Part shown: positions 8,878 to 17,732 of the stretch, piece by piece
Numbering within the stretch: position 1 is the first letter of the stretch
Layout of the letters: each line of letters begins with the position of its first letter
Assembly (NCBI GenBank): GCA_023434025.1
Contig: JAEYTL010000023.1
Coordinates: 24,776 to 88,775 of the forward strand
Direction of reading: 5' to 3'
Length of the DNA stretch: 64,000 nucleotides
DNA from: Bacteroidota bacterium
GTDB lineage: Bacteria; Bacteroidota; Bacteroidia; Flavobacteriales; Flavobacteriaceae
Made by a program: the position numbers and the translations under genes
Notes under the pieces: generated by a model
Told to the model about the DNA's origin: nothing
The model's input: only the letters and a program-made list of their open reading frames with translations
Databases searched by the model: none

Positions 8878-9771
8878 TCAATTCACTTTTATTATTTTCA
8901 GTGGCTTCTTTCCTCCGTCATAATGGAGAATTATATTGTAAAACCCATTTGAAATGGTATCTAAGTTTAACTGAATTTCGTTTTGACAAAAAACCTGAAA
9001 ATCAGTTAACTTTCTTCCATTAAGGTCAAAAAGTTCTACTCTTTTTATCTTTTCGGTGTTTCTTATAAAGCAGGATGACTTGTTGTTTTCCGGGTAATAA
9101 ATAACGACTTCGGGTTTTTTGCTTTCTGATAACGAAAGTATAGTTGGTTCACATACGGTTACTTCCGGAGTTAAGTTGGAATAAAAAAGTTCAGCATTTT
9201 TAAAAAAACAACTCAGTACTCCCACCTCATTAATATCCGGATGACCGCCTGGAGCATTAATCATTGAGAGGGAACCCACTCCTTCTGCCCAAATAACATT
9301 TTGTGTGCTTATTTGATTGGTTTCATGGGGCGAAAAATAAAAATGCTTTCGTGCTGTTCCGGGCCAGATTATGATATTCCGAATAGAATCGAGTACAAAT
9401 AAACCGCCCTCTTCAGGAAATGGCGTGAGGGGATTTTTCATCTCAAACGTATCTCCTTCTTCTAATCCAAAATCATACAGTAAATATTCATCAATTCGGT
9501 TTGGGCTTATCCTTGTGAGCGAAATCTTTTTTTCTTCTACATCCTCGTGCAACAAAAATGTTCTGGAAATATAATGATAGCCATCTAAAATTTTATGTGT
9601 TTTGTTGTTAACAAGCGTGTCACCGTTGGTATAGTAAACATCGGTAATACAACCTTCGTAACAGCTTGTAAAATGCCATTCGTTCTGTGTGTCTAACAGC
9701 GGAACATAAGTTTGTCCCAACAAGGTAAAACAACTTAAAAACAAACAGAAGCGGGTAATTTTTTTTATCAT
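8878..9771 (-). CDS. Secreted protein with T9SS type A C-terminal sorting domain
   Basis: A protein of about 297 residues for export and probable surface anchoring or release by the type IX secretion system. I start it at the ATG at 9771 (MIKKITRFCLFLSCFTLLGQ) because the upstream frame opens only with a TTG lying inside a promoter-like TATATTTG. A signal peptide is followed by a beta-rich region of about 200 residues without a domain I recognise. The C-terminal 75 residues carry the sorting-domain pattern: a strand VVIYYPENN, then VELFDLNGRKLTDF and ISNGFYNIIL, ending in a basic tail. No T9SS machinery genes are nearby. Confidence 0.82.
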   Translation of the reverse strand: MIKKITRFCLFLSCFTLLGQTYVPLLDTQNEWHFTSCYEGCITDVYYTNGDTLVNNKTHKILDGYHYISRTFLLHEDVEEKKISLTRISPNRIDEYLLYDFGLEEGDTFEMKNPLTPFPEEGGLFVLDSIRNIIIWPGTARKHFYFSPHETNQISTQNVIWAEGVGSLSMINAPGGHPDINEVGVLSCFFKNAELFYSNLTPEVTVCEPTILSLSESKKPEVVIYYPENNKSSCFIRNTEKIKRVELFDLNGRKLTDFQVFCQNEIQLNLDTISNGFYNIILHYDGGKKPLKIIKVN

Positions 9772-9911
9772 GACAGTCAAATATATGTATTTTTTTGGTA
9801 GCTGAAAATCAATCTGTGATGTGTTTAAAAATACTTCAACAATCGTTAAACCTGTTGTTGTTTAATCATTGTTTAAAAATTAAATTTAATTTTGGTTCAA
9901 AATGTATTACC

Positions 9912-10427
9912 ATGCTTGAGTTAAAAGATTATGATAACGGCTTCTTTCGTTATGAATCAAATTTAGGAACCAAAAAAATGCCGTTAGTGGCCTGGGATTT
10001 GTACAGCGGTTTTTTAAACCGGTTAAATCAGACCATAACAGATCAAAATTATTTAAAAATTTTGGCTCGTTCTAATAAGTGGGAAACCGATATCGATTTA
10101 AACAAAGCGATTGATGCAGATACCGTTGTTGTGGTTACCTGTCCGAACCTGAACATTGTTTTTTCCACCAGAAATATGGTTCAAATGAATGGTTACCAAC
10201 CGGAAGAAGTTTTAGGGAAATCACCTAAAATGTTTCAGGGTGAGGCAACTTGCCGGCAAACAGCTAAAGAAATTAGTTTGGCGGTAAAAAACCAAATGCC
10301 TTTTGAAAAAACGATAACAAATTATTGTAAAAACGGATCAGTTTATCAATGTCATATCAAAGGATTTCCGGTTTTTAACAGATCCGGTGAGCTGACAAAT
10401 TTTATAGCCTTTGAGAAAGTAGCATAA
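9912..10427 (+). CDS. Single PAS-domain protein
   Basis: A soluble protein of about 171 residues containing one PAS domain and no visible output domain. The open frame extends to 9795, but the first 39 codons look like leader; I prefer the ATG at 9912 (MLELKDYDNGFF), 18 bp after a TAATTTTG -7-like box. The PAS core runs from about residue 75: VVTCPNLNIVFSTRNMVQMNGY, then PEEVLGKSPKMFQG and FNRSGELTNFIAFEKVA. The GKSPKMFQG stretch aligns with the NCRFLQ region of LOV domains but lacks the flavin-reactive Cys, so it is not a classical photoreceptor. A role as a free sensor or scaffold is possible but unproven. Confidence 0.75.
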   Translation: MLELKDYDNGFFRYESNLGTKKMPLVAWDLYSGFLNRLNQTITDQNYLKILARSNKWETDIDLNKAIDADTVVVVTCPNLNIVFSTRNMVQMNGYQPEEVLGKSPKMFQGEATCRQTAKEISLAVKNQMPFEKTITNYCKNGSVYQCHIKGFPVFNRSGELTNFIAFEKVA

Positions 10428-10428
10428 A

Positions 10429-10452
10429 AAAAGAGCTTAAAAAAGCTCTTTT
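10429..10452. terminator. Bidirectional terminator between PAS and Bax-inhibitor genes
   Basis: A perfect 10-bp inverted repeat, AAAAGAGCTT and AAGCTCTTTT, with an AAAA loop (10439-10442) and A/T tracts on both sides. It sits between two convergent genes and can serve both. Confidence 0.8.
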
Positions 10453-10463
10453 CATTTTTATTT

Positions 10464-11234
10464 TTAATCTCTGCTCGAAATTTTTGAGAGTAATCTCAAA
10501 AATTCAACATATAACCAGACTAAAGTAATCATCAAGCCCATGGCACCAAACCATTCCATGTATTTTGGCAATTGTTTTTCAACTCCTTTTTCAATTTGAT
10601 CAAAATCTAAAAATAAATTCAGGGCAGCTACTACGATTACCAGAACACTGATTCCGATACTCATCAGTGAATTGCCGTAATGAACCGGTTGAAAGCTTGT
10701 AAATAGGCTTAATAACCATGTAATGGCATAATAAATAACGATTGTTATCGTAGCTCCGATTACGATGGATTTAAATTTTTCGGTCACCGTGACAATTTTG
10801 TATTTATAAAGCATAAAACAAACCAGAAAGGTTGTGAATGTTGCTCCAACAGCTTGAATAACAATGCCGGGATACATGGCCTCAAACAAAGCGGATAAGG
10901 CACCGATAAACAAGCCTTCGAACAAAGCATAGCCCGGAGCCAAATAGCCTGAGAGATGCGGTTTAAAAGATGCGACAAGCACTAAAATCAAACCAACGAT
11001 AGCTCCGCCTATTAAAAATGGCATCGGGTTATAGCCGGCAGCAGTCATGGTCCAGGTCAGTGTTGCAGTTACAACCAGTAATAAGAGCATAATTAAGCTT
11101 TTATTAATGGTTCCGCTCACGGTCATTGTTTCATTATAAACAATAGTTACGGAACGGTTTCCTTCTTCGTCCACCTGAATGGTCTGCGGTTTATTGAACG
11201 ATTTGCTTTTAAAAAACGGATTGTTTGAATTCAT
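10464..11234 (-). CDS. Bax inhibitor-1/YccA-family membrane protein
   Basis: An integral membrane protein of 256 residues from the ATG at 11234 (a GTG directly before it is the alternative). The cytoplasmic N-terminus MNSNNPFFKSKSFNK is typical of the bacterial BI-1/YccA subgroup. Seven hydrophobic segments follow from about residue 45 to the end, including TWTMTAAGYNPMPFLIGGAI and a last helix LVWLYVEFLRLLSKIS. Family members act as pH-sensitive Ca2+ leak channels or FtsH modulators; the role here is unknown. It stands alone on the minus strand, converging with the PAS gene, with pyk 34 bp upstream on the same strand. Confidence 0.88.
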   Translation of the reverse strand: MNSNNPFFKSKSFNKPQTIQVDEEGNRSVTIVYNETMTVSGTINKSLIMLLLLVVTATLTWTMTAAGYNPMPFLIGGAIVGLILVLVASFKPHLSGYLAPGYALFEGLFIGALSALFEAMYPGIVIQAVGATFTTFLVCFMLYKYKIVTVTEKFKSIVIGATITIVIYYAITWLLSLFTSFQPVHYGNSLMSIGISVLVIVVAALNLFLDFDQIEKGVEKQLPKYMEWFGAMGLMITLVWLYVEFLRLLSKISSRD

Positions 11235-11268
11235 CACATTAAAATTTTATGTCCAAATATAAAATAAA

Positions 11269-12699
11269 TTAAGAAATATCCGAAACCCGTAGGGTATTTA
11301 CCATTCCTTTGTTGGCAATTGGCATGGCAGCCAAATTGATGACCATATCTCCTTTTTCTACAAAGTTTTTTGACTTGGCTATTTTGTTTACGTCTTCCAC
11401 CGTGTCATCCGTACTGGAAAACTTGTCATAGTAAAATGAGCGGACGCCCCAAAGCAGGTTCATTTGTGTCAGAATTCTTTTGTTTGACGTAAAAACCAGA
11501 ATATGGGCACTTGGTCTCCATGCTGAAATCTGAAAAGCCGTATAACCACTGTTAGTCAGTGTAGAAATGGCTTTGGCTTTGATTTCGTTTGCCATAATTG
11601 CAGCATGGTAGCAGATCGATTTGGTGATGAATCGTTTTGTACGAACATGAGGTGGATTGTGCGGTACCTGAATAAGCGGACTGTCTTCTACCGAACGAAT
11701 GATTCGGGACATGGTTTCAATTACTTCAACAGGATAGTTGCCCACAGAAGTTTCGCCGGAGAGCATTACGGCATCGGCACCATCCATTACAGAGTTGGCC
11801 ACGTCGTTTACTTCTGCTCTTGTTGGTGTCAGGCTGGTAATCATTGTTTCCATCATTTGTGTGGCAACAATAACCGGAATCCGGGCTGTTTTGGCTCTGT
11901 GAATCAGTTTTTTCTGAATCAACGGAACCTCTTCTGCCGGAACTTCTACCCCTAAATCTCCCCTCGCTACCATTAAGCCGTCACAAAAAGCAACAATTTT
12001 ATCAATGTTCTCGACAGCTTCCGGTTTTTCAATTTTGGCTACAATCGGAATTTTATAAGAAGAATGTTTGGCAATCAGATCTTGCAACTCTTCCAGATCT
12101 TTTGGTGTTCTCACGAAAGAAAGTGCAATCCAGTCAACCTCGTTTTCAATGGCAAATAAAGCGTCTTTTATATCTTTTTTGGTTAAAGCCGGCAAAGATA
12201 CTTTTGTGTTGGGAAGGTTAACTCCTTTTTTTGATTTTAACGGACCACCTTGAAGTACCTTACAGATAACCTCGGTAGATCCGTTGGTTTCCAACGCCTC
12301 AAAGATTAATTTCCCATCGTCCAAAAGAATTTTTTCTCCCGGGTTTACATCGCTTGGAAATTCTTTGTAATTCATATAAACACGATCAGCTGTGCCCGGT
12401 ATATCTTCAGCCGTCTGAAACGTAATAACATCGCCTTTGCTTACGACCACATCTTCTTTCATAACTCCTACACGAAGTTTGGGGCCCTGTAAGTCAGCTA
12501 AAATAGCTGTTGTGTACCCAAATTCGTCATTTAGTCCGCGGATAATGTTGATTCGCTCTTTAACATCTTCATAATCCGCATGTGAAAAATTGATCCGGAA
12601 TACATTTACCCCTGCGTCGATCATGTTTTTAATGACTTCTTTTGTGCTGCAAGCTGGTCCTAATGTGGCAACAATTTTGGTTTTTTTGTTGATTGGCAT
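11269..12699 (-). CDS. pyk: Pyruvate kinase
   Basis: Converts phosphoenolpyruvate and ADP to pyruvate and ATP in lower glycolysis. The 476-residue protein covers all domains: the N-terminal barrel start TKIVATLGPACSTKEVI and IFRINFSHADY, the B-domain lid (about 70-170), the active-site signature IPIVAKIEKPEAV with the catalytic Lys, VARGDLGVEVPAEEVPLIQK binding Mg2+, ATQMMETM, and a C-terminal allosteric domain. It lies 8 bp after the IPExxxVDY gene, in the conserved acpP-fabF-rnc-IPExxxVDY-pyk order. Confidence 0.97.
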   Translation of the reverse strand: MPINKKTKIVATLGPACSTKEVIKNMIDAGVNVFRINFSHADYEDVKERINIIRGLNDEFGYTTAILADLQGPKLRVGVMKEDVVVSKGDVITFQTAEDIPGTADRVYMNYKEFPSDVNPGEKILLDDGKLIFEALETNGSTEVICKVLQGGPLKSKKGVNLPNTKVSLPALTKKDIKDALFAIENEVDWIALSFVRTPKDLEELQDLIAKHSSYKIPIVAKIEKPEAVENIDKIVAFCDGLMVARGDLGVEVPAEEVPLIQKKLIHRAKTARIPVIVATQMMETMITSLTPTRAEVNDVANSVMDGADAVMLSGETSVGNYPVEVIETMSRIIRSVEDSPLIQVPHNPPHVRTKRFITKSICYHAAIMANEIKAKAISTLTNSGYTAFQISAWRPSAHILVFTSNKRILTQMNLLWGVRSFYYDKFSSTDDTVEDVNKIAKSKNFVEKGDMVINLAAMPIANKGMVNTLRVSDIS

Positions 12700-12707
12700 A
12701 TTGTTTT

Positions 12708-13193
12708 TTAAAAAATTAAATTGTTTTTAGATTTTATTCGACCCTTATCAACAGCATAAACAGTTGTAATTTGGTCAATAGTATTTAGTTCATTTGCTAT
12801 TTTACTTAGATTTATTTGGTTTTCATCCCCTTCAATCTTAAGAAAAAAATCAACATTTTTGAATTCGGGTAAAAAGTAAATGGTGTTACTGAATTCCTGG
12901 CCTTCGTTAAAAAGATTAATTGTGTTGCTCTTCTGAGGAAGGGTTACTTCTTTTTTATTTTCTATCAAAGTCCAGTATATTTCTTTTTTTTGATCTTCAA
13001 ACTGGAAGTTCGGAAATCCAATTTTTTGTTTTTCTGATCCGATCAAAATGTCTTTTCTGTTTCGATACAGTAAAACCGGTAGCTTTTGATTAATAAAATA
13101 GGCAACCCGATAGTTTTCCAAGGGAGTGTGTATGGCGATCAGCTGATAATCAGCCTCTTCGAAGTCATCAATGAATAATTTATGAATAGCCAT
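12708..13193 (-). CDS. IPExxxVDY-family protein
   Basis: A 161-residue cytoplasmic protein of unknown function, known in Bacteroidota for its position between rnc and pyk and for the motif that names the family. Here the motif reads LPEFKNVDFF (about residues 108-117), a conservative variant with Leu for Ile and Phe for Tyr. The N-terminus MAIHKLFIDDFEEADYQLIA is also typical. No catalytic residues are apparent. The link with rnc has suggested an RNA-related role, but nothing in this sequence proves that. Confidence 0.85.
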   Translation of the reverse strand: MAIHKLFIDDFEEADYQLIAIHTPLENYRVAYFINQKLPVLLYRNRKDILIGSEKQKIGFPNFQFEDQKKEIYWTLIENKKEVTLPQKSNTINLFNEGQEFSNTIYFLPEFKNVDFFLKIEGDENQINLSKIANELNTIDQITTVYAVDKGRIKSKNNLIF

Positions 13194-13303
13194 ATTTTAC
13201 ATTCAAACAAGATGTAAATATAGTATTTTTAGACCACAAAACAGGGTGAATTTCTTAACTTAACGATATTTTATGAACGAAAACGATGTAGTTTTTGTGA
13301 TTT

Positions 13304-14050
13304 CTATAATTTTTTGTCCATTTTTTCTTGGAACACAAAAAAAGCACGTTTCGAAGCAATTTCTTCTGCCTTTTTTTTAGAAGTAGCCCTGGCTTTGGCC
13401 ACAATTTTATGGTCTATGCTCAGCTTTACTCCAAAATAGCGTTGACCGTCGTTGCCGTTATCGTCAAAAACATCAAAATGAAAAGGTTTTTTCTCCTTTT
13501 GGCACCATTCAATAACCAAGCTTTTGTAGCTGATCACTTTTCCTTCTAATTTAGCAATGTCCACGTAGGGAATAATGACTCGTTTGTAGATGAATTTTTC
13601 GCAATAAATAAAGCCTTTGTCTAAAAAAATAGCTCCGACTAAAGCTTCAAAAATATTTCCGTGAATATTTTCTCCAAAATGTTGCGAAGGAACTTTGCTG
13701 TCAACCAATTGAATAAGGTTTAAATCACGGCCGAGTTCGTTTAAGTGCTCCCGGCTCACAATTTTAGAACGCATTTTGGTCAGATAACCTTCATCTCCGG
13801 AAGGTACTTCATTAAACAAATGACTTGCAATGACCGCACTCAACATGGCATCGCCCAGAAATTCTAAACGCTCATAATTAATCGGGTTGCCTTTTGGGTC
13901 TAATTTGTTTGATGATCTGTGGGTGAAAGCTTTTTGATAAAACTCAAGATTGTTGGGTTTAAATCCCAGTATTTTGTGAATGGTCTCAAAAAAAATCCCG
14001 CCTTCTTGAGGACGGGAATTTGGGGTAAATATTTTTTTAAAAACGTTCAT
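13304..14050 (-). CDS. rnc: Ribonuclease III
   Basis: A double-strand-specific endoribonuclease for rRNA and mRNA processing. The 248-residue protein has the RNase III signature ERLEFLGDAMLSAVIA (about 62-77), with the metal-binding Glu and Asp, and the second acidic site NIFEALVGAIFLDKGF (about 131-146). The C-terminal double-stranded-RNA-binding domain ends with KARATSKKKAEEIASKRAF. An N-terminal extension of about 25 residues precedes the catalytic domain, as is common in this phylum. It starts 6 bp after fabF ends and is probably co-translated with it. Confidence 0.97.
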   Translation of the reverse strand: MNVFKKIFTPNSRPQEGGIFFETIHKILGFKPNNLEFYQKAFTHRSSNKLDPKGNPINYERLEFLGDAMLSAVIASHLFNEVPSGDEGYLTKMRSKIVSREHLNELGRDLNLIQLVDSKVPSQHFGENIHGNIFEALVGAIFLDKGFIYCEKFIYKRVIIPYVDIAKLEGKVISYKSLVIEWCQKEKKPFHFDVFDDNGNDGQRYFGVKLSIDHKIVAKARATSKKKAEEIASKRAFFVFQEKMDKKL

Positions 14051-14056
14051 TTAGAA

Positions 14057-15310
14057 TTACGCTTCAACTTTTTTAAACAGAACACAGGCATTGTGGCCAC
14101 CAAAGCCAAATGTATTGCTCATGGCGACTTTAATGTCTCTTTTCTGAGCTTTATTTAGCGTAAGGTTTAACTCCGGATTGATGTTTTCATCTACAACCGA
14201 ATGGTTAATGGTTGGCGGAATAATTCCGTTTTTAATCGCCAGGATTGATGCAATGGCTTCAATTCCGCCGGCAGCACCAAGCAGGTGACCTGTCATTGAT
14301 TTGGTTGAGTTGATATTAATGTTTTTGGCATGATCTCCAAATACGGCACTAATAGCTTTTAATTCCGCTACATCTCCCAAAGGCGTTGAGGTTCCGTGTG
14401 TGTTGATGTGGTCTACCTCTTCCGGTTTCATACGGGCATCCCGTAAACAGTTCTGCATCACAGCAATAACACCTATCCCTTCCGGGTGTGGAGCGGTTAA
14501 GTGGTAGGCATCTGAAGACATTCCTCCGCCTCCTATTTCGCAATAAATTTTTGCTCCGCGGGCTTTGGCATGTTCATATTCTTCTAAAACCAAAGCACCG
14601 GCACCTTCTCCTAATACAAATCCGTCACGGGTTGCATCAAATGGTCTTGAGGCTGTTTCCGGACTTTCATTTCGGGTCGATAATGCATGCATAGAGTTGA
14701 ATCCGCCCATTCCGGCAATGGTGACTGCCGCTTCAGAACCTCCGGAAATGATGACATCGCATAATCCTAACCGGATATAGTTAAATGCATCAATCAAGGC
14801 ATTAGCCGAAGAAGCACAGGCCGAAACGGTTGTATAGTTGGGGCCCATAAACCCGTTTTTCATCGAAATATGAGCGGGAGCGATATCGGCAATCATTTTT
14901 GGGATAAAGAACGGATTGAATTTTGGTGTTCCGTCTCCTTTAGCATAATATAAAACTTCCTCCTGAAATGTTTCCAATCCGCCGATTCCGGCTCCCCATA
15001 TTACACCAACCCGGTGTTTGTCTATGTTGTCTGCCGTAATTCCGGCATCTTTAATGGCTTCATCACTGGCAACAATAGCATATTGGGCAAATTTGTCCAT
15101 TCTTCGGGCTTCTTTGCGGTCAATAAATTCCTCCACATTGAAATTTTTTACTTCGCAGGCAAACTTTGTTTTGTGTTTTTCTGTATCGTAATAGGTTATA
15201 GGGGCGGCTCCGCTAACGCCGTTAATGAGACCATTCCAGTATTCCTGAATATTATTTCCTATGGGTGTCAAAGCACCTAATCCGGTAACAACTACTCGTT
15301 TTAACTCCAT
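14057..15310 (-). CDS. fabF: Beta-ketoacyl-[ACP] synthase II
   Basis: Elongates acyl-ACP with malonyl-ACP in type II fatty acid synthesis. The 417-residue protein has the KAS II catalytic set: the nucleophilic Cys in VSACASSANALIDAF (about 165), the first His in NTHGTSTPLGD (about 305) and the second in KSMTGHLLGAAGG (about 340). GFGGHNACVLFKK near the end is the C-terminal glycine motif. It is the second gene of the acpP-fabF-rnc run, 174 bp after acpP with a hairpin between them. Confidence 0.97.
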   Translation of the reverse strand: MELKRVVVTGLGALTPIGNNIQEYWNGLINGVSGAAPITYYDTEKHKTKFACEVKNFNVEEFIDRKEARRMDKFAQYAIVASDEAIKDAGITADNIDKHRVGVIWGAGIGGLETFQEEVLYYAKGDGTPKFNPFFIPKMIADIAPAHISMKNGFMGPNYTTVSACASSANALIDAFNYIRLGLCDVIISGGSEAAVTIAGMGGFNSMHALSTRNESPETASRPFDATRDGFVLGEGAGALVLEEYEHAKARGAKIYCEIGGGGMSSDAYHLTAPHPEGIGVIAVMQNCLRDARMKPEEVDHINTHGTSTPLGDVAELKAISAVFGDHAKNININSTKSMTGHLLGAAGGIEAIASILAIKNGIIPPTINHSVVDENINPELNLTLNKAQKRDIKVAMSNTFGFGGHNACVLFKKVEA

Positions 15311-15440
15311 TTTGTAAAATTTATTGGTACGAATATAAACAAAAAAACCCTGAAATTTAGTGAATTTTAAAAATCAGGGGTGTATTTTTCTGTATGTGTG
15401 TGATTGGATGACAATCAATAATTTACGTTTTTAATAAAAT

Positions 15441-15486
15441 AATAACACCCGCCCGGTATGAACAGAGCGGGATATTTGTAGTTATT
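15441..15486 (-). terminator. Hairpin at the 3' end of acpP (attenuator)
   Basis: On the minus strand, directly overlapping the acpP stop, an outer AATAAC/GTTATT pairing (15441-15446 with 15481-15486) encloses an inner CCCGC/GCGGG stem (15448-15452 with 15467-15471), followed by an AT-rich stretch. A second possible stem, CCCTGA with TCAGGG, lies near 15350-15380. Such a structure could let acpP mRNA accumulate above fabF, as expected from the protein levels. Pairing was judged by eye. Confidence 0.4.
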
Positions 15487-15721
15487 ATTTTTTAGCTTCT
15501 TCGATGTAAGAAATAGCTTGACCTACAGTAGCAATATTTTCTGCTTGGTCATCTGGAATTTGAATATCAAATTCTTTCTCGAACTCCATAATTAGCTCAA
15601 CAGTGTCTAATGAATCAGCTCCTAAATCGTTTGTGAAGCTTGCTTCTGTTACAACTTCGTTTTCGTCAACACCTAATTTGTCTACGATAATCGCTTTTAC
15701 TCTTGATGCAATGTCTGACAT
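15485..15721 (-). CDS. acpP: Acyl carrier protein
   Basis: Carries growing acyl chains on a 4'-phosphopantetheine arm. The 78-residue acidic protein has the canonical LGADSLDTVEL motif with the modified Ser37, and the usual helices: a first helix IASRVKAIIVDKLG, a recognition helix II VELIMEFEKEF, and a last helix VGQAISYIEEAKK. It is the first gene of the fab-rnc-pyk run and has its own promoter. Confidence 0.98.
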   Translation of the reverse strand: MSDIASRVKAIIVDKLGVDENEVVTEASFTNDLGADSLDTVELIMEFEKEFDIQIPDDQAENIATVGQAISYIEEAKK

Positions 15722-15750
15722 AATTTTTTAAATTTTAGTTTAATTGTTGG

Positions 15751-15779
15751 CAAAAATAAAAAACTTTATTTTAATACAA
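15751..15779 (-). promoter_or_regulatory. acpP promoter, Bacteroidota type
   Basis: On the minus strand, TTG (15777-15779) is separated by 18 bp from TATTTTTG (15751-15758), matching TTG-N17-23-TAnnTTTG. The expected transcription start near 15745 leaves a 5' leader of about 24 nt. Confidence 0.65.
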
Positions 15780-15896
15780 CATTTTAGTTAATAAATCTGA
15801 CTACGAATTTAAAAAATTTATTTCATAATAGAGGTTAAAACCCTGTAAATTCTCGTTTATTATTCGTTTTTTTGTGGCATAAACATTACAGGAAAC

Positions 15897-16454
15897 ATGA
15901 AGAACATCGTGATTTTTGCCTCCGGAACGGGTTCTAATGCTGAAAACATTATCCGTTATTTTAAAAACAACTGTTTAAAAACAGTGGTTGCCGTTTTTTC
16001 AAACAATCCCGAGGCCAGCGTTTTACAAAAGGCCAACAGGTTGGGAGTGGCATCTGTTACATTCACGAAAGATGAACTTTTGCGTGGTGATGTGTTGATG
16101 AGGTTGAATGCTTTTAAACCGGACTTAATTGTGTTAGCCGGATTTTTGTTGAAGTTTCCGGAACATATTATCAAAGAATTTCCTGATAAAATCATCAACA
16201 TTCATCCTGCTTTGCTGCCAAAATACGGCGGAAAAGGGATGTATGGCAACCATGTACACCAAGCGGTTTTAAAAAACCGTGAATCCGAAACCGGTATTAC
16301 GATTCATTTGGTAAATGAAAATTACGACGAAGGAGGAATAATCTTTCAAAAATCTGTTTCTATTCAAGATTGTACTACCTTTGAAGAAGTTTCCGGGAAA
16401 GTGCATCAATTGGAGCAACTGTATTTTCCGGGAGTGATTGACCAATTTTTATAG
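15897..16454 (+). CDS. purN: Phosphoribosylglycinamide formyltransferase
   Basis: Transfers a formyl group from 10-formyl-THF to GAR in purine synthesis. The 185-residue protein has the family layout: the N-terminal glycine loop FASGTGSNAENI binds the phosphate, and NIHPALLPKYGGKGMYG contains the catalytic Asn and His (about 101-103). The folate-side Asp lies in YDEGGIIFQ. It begins about 176 bp from acpP on the opposite strand and is followed 38 bp later by rnhA. Confidence 0.96.
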   Translation: MKNIVIFASGTGSNAENIIRYFKNNCLKTVVAVFSNNPEASVLQKANRLGVASVTFTKDELLRGDVLMRLNAFKPDLIVLAGFLLKFPEHIIKEFPDKIINIHPALLPKYGGKGMYGNHVHQAVLKNRESETGITIHLVNENYDEGGIIFQKSVSIQDCTTFEEVSGKVHQLEQLYFPGVIDQFL

Positions 16455-16492
16455 GCTAGTTTCCACTTATTTTAACTTAATCACCCTGAAAA

Positions 16493-16972
16493 ATGTCTCA
16501 CCAAATTCATATCTACACAGACGGAGCGGCCAAAGGTAATCCCGGCCCGGGCGGTTATGGCGTAGTGATGGAGTTAGTGGGCTCGCCGTATAAAAAAGAG
16601 TTTTATGAGGGTTTCAGGTACACTACCAACAACCGTATGGAGTTATTGGCGGTAATTGTAGGGCTGGAAAAACTTAAAAATCCGAATACTTCTGTTTTAG
16701 TAGTTTCCGATTCAAAATATGTGGTGGATGCCGTAGAAAAAAGATGGGTTTTTCAATGGGAGAAGAAAGGCTTTTCCGGAAAGAAAAACCCCGATTTATG
16801 GATGCGTTTTCTGAAGGTCTATCGCAAACATAAAGTTGATTTCAAGTGGGTTAAAGGGCACAATAGCCATCCGCAGAATGAACGGTGTGATGAATTGGCG
16901 GTTATGGCATCGCAACAGGAAAAGTTGTCGGTGGATGAGGTGTATGAAAGAGATATAGATAAACTTTTTTAA
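16493..16972 (+). CDS. rnhA: Ribonuclease HI
   Basis: Degrades the RNA strand of RNA-DNA hybrids, for example R-loops and Okazaki primers. The 159 residues contain the DEDD active site: Asp10 in IYTDGAAKGNPGPGGYG, Glu in TNNRMELLAV, Asp in VVSDSKYVVDAV and the last Asp in NERCDELA. The basic handle region of E. coli RNase HI (around KKGFSGKKNPDLW) is present. It is probably co-transcribed with purN. Confidence 0.96.
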   Translation: MSHQIHIYTDGAAKGNPGPGGYGVVMELVGSPYKKEFYEGFRYTTNNRMELLAVIVGLEKLKNPNTSVLVVSDSKYVVDAVEKRWVFQWEKKGFSGKKNPDLWMRFLKVYRKHKVDFKWVKGHNSHPQNERCDELAVMASQQEKLSVDEVYERDIDKLF

Positions 16973-17000
16973 AAATGAAATCTGACTCGTCAAATACATT

Positions 17001-17021
17001 TTTCCTAAATTTTTCCCAAAT
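17001..17021 (+). promoter_or_regulatory. Tandem operator-like repeat upstream of the response regulator
   Basis: Two near-identical decamers, TTTCCTAAAT (17001-17010) and TTTCCCAAAT (17012-17021), start 11 bp apart, one helical turn, which is the arrangement favoured by OmpR/PhoB-type regulators. They end 39 bp before the regulator ATG. The same pair occurs before the first PepSY gene (19008-19028). Confidence 0.55.
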
Positions 17022-17060
17022 TTAAATCCATTATTGCATGTTAATTTATTTCTTTTCAGC

Positions 17061-17732
17061 ATGAAAATTCTCATAATAGAAGACGAGCCCATTCTGCTTG
17101 AAACCATACGTGGGTTTTTGGAATTAGAAAAATATATTGTTGAATCCGCAAATGACTATATTTCCGGAATTGAAAAAATCGGAATCTATAATTATGATTG
17201 TATTCTTTTAGATATAATGTTGCCAAACGGGAGCGGAATAAATATTCTGAAAGAAATAAAAAGGCAGAATAAAAGAGACGCAGTCATTATTTTGTCAGCT
17301 AAGGATTCTGTTGAAGATAAAATATCAGGACTGGATTTAGGAGCAGATGATTATTTGACTAAACCTTTTAATTTAATGGAGCTTCATTCGCGTATCAAAT
17401 CTGCAATAAGAAGAACAAATCAAAAGGGAGAAAAATTTATCAGTTATAAAAATGTAAAGGTTTTTCCTGAAGACAGAAAAGTTTTGGTTGATGAAAACGA
17501 GCTTGTCTTAAACCGGAAAGAATTTGATTTGCTATATTACTTTATTATTCGTCCCGAAAAAACGTTACAAAAAACATCTTTGGCCGAATCGGTTTGGGGA
17601 GACAATATTGACCAGGCAGATAGGTTGGATTTCATTTATTCACAAATAAAAAACTTACGAAAAAAACTTAAAGATCGTGGAGCAGATATTGATTTTCAGG
17701 CAGTTTACGGAATCGGATATAAATTAGTATGA
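17061..17732 (+). CDS. OmpR/PhoB-family response regulator
   Basis: A 223-residue two-component regulator. I start it at the ATG at 17061 (MKILIIEDEP) rather than the in-frame start at 17034, because the receiver domain begins there. The receiver has the acidic pair E7/D8, the phospho-acceptor Asp51 in LLDIMLPNGSG, and the Lys in DDYLTKPFN. A winged-helix DNA-binding domain follows from about residue 125 (LNRKEFDLLYYFI, then IYSQIKNLRKKLKDRG and VYGIGYKL). The stop overlaps the sensor kinase start by 4 bp. A tandem repeat upstream suggests autoregulation. Confidence 0.95.
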   Translation: MKILIIEDEPILLETIRGFLELEKYIVESANDYISGIEKIGIYNYDCILLDIMLPNGSGINILKEIKRQNKRDAVIILSAKDSVEDKISGLDLGADDYLTKPFNLMELHSRIKSAIRRTNQKGEKFISYKNVKVFPEDRKVLVDENELVLNRKEFDLLYYFIIRPEKTLQKTSLAESVWGDNIDQADRLDFIYSQIKNLRKKLKDRGADIDFQAVYGIGYKLV

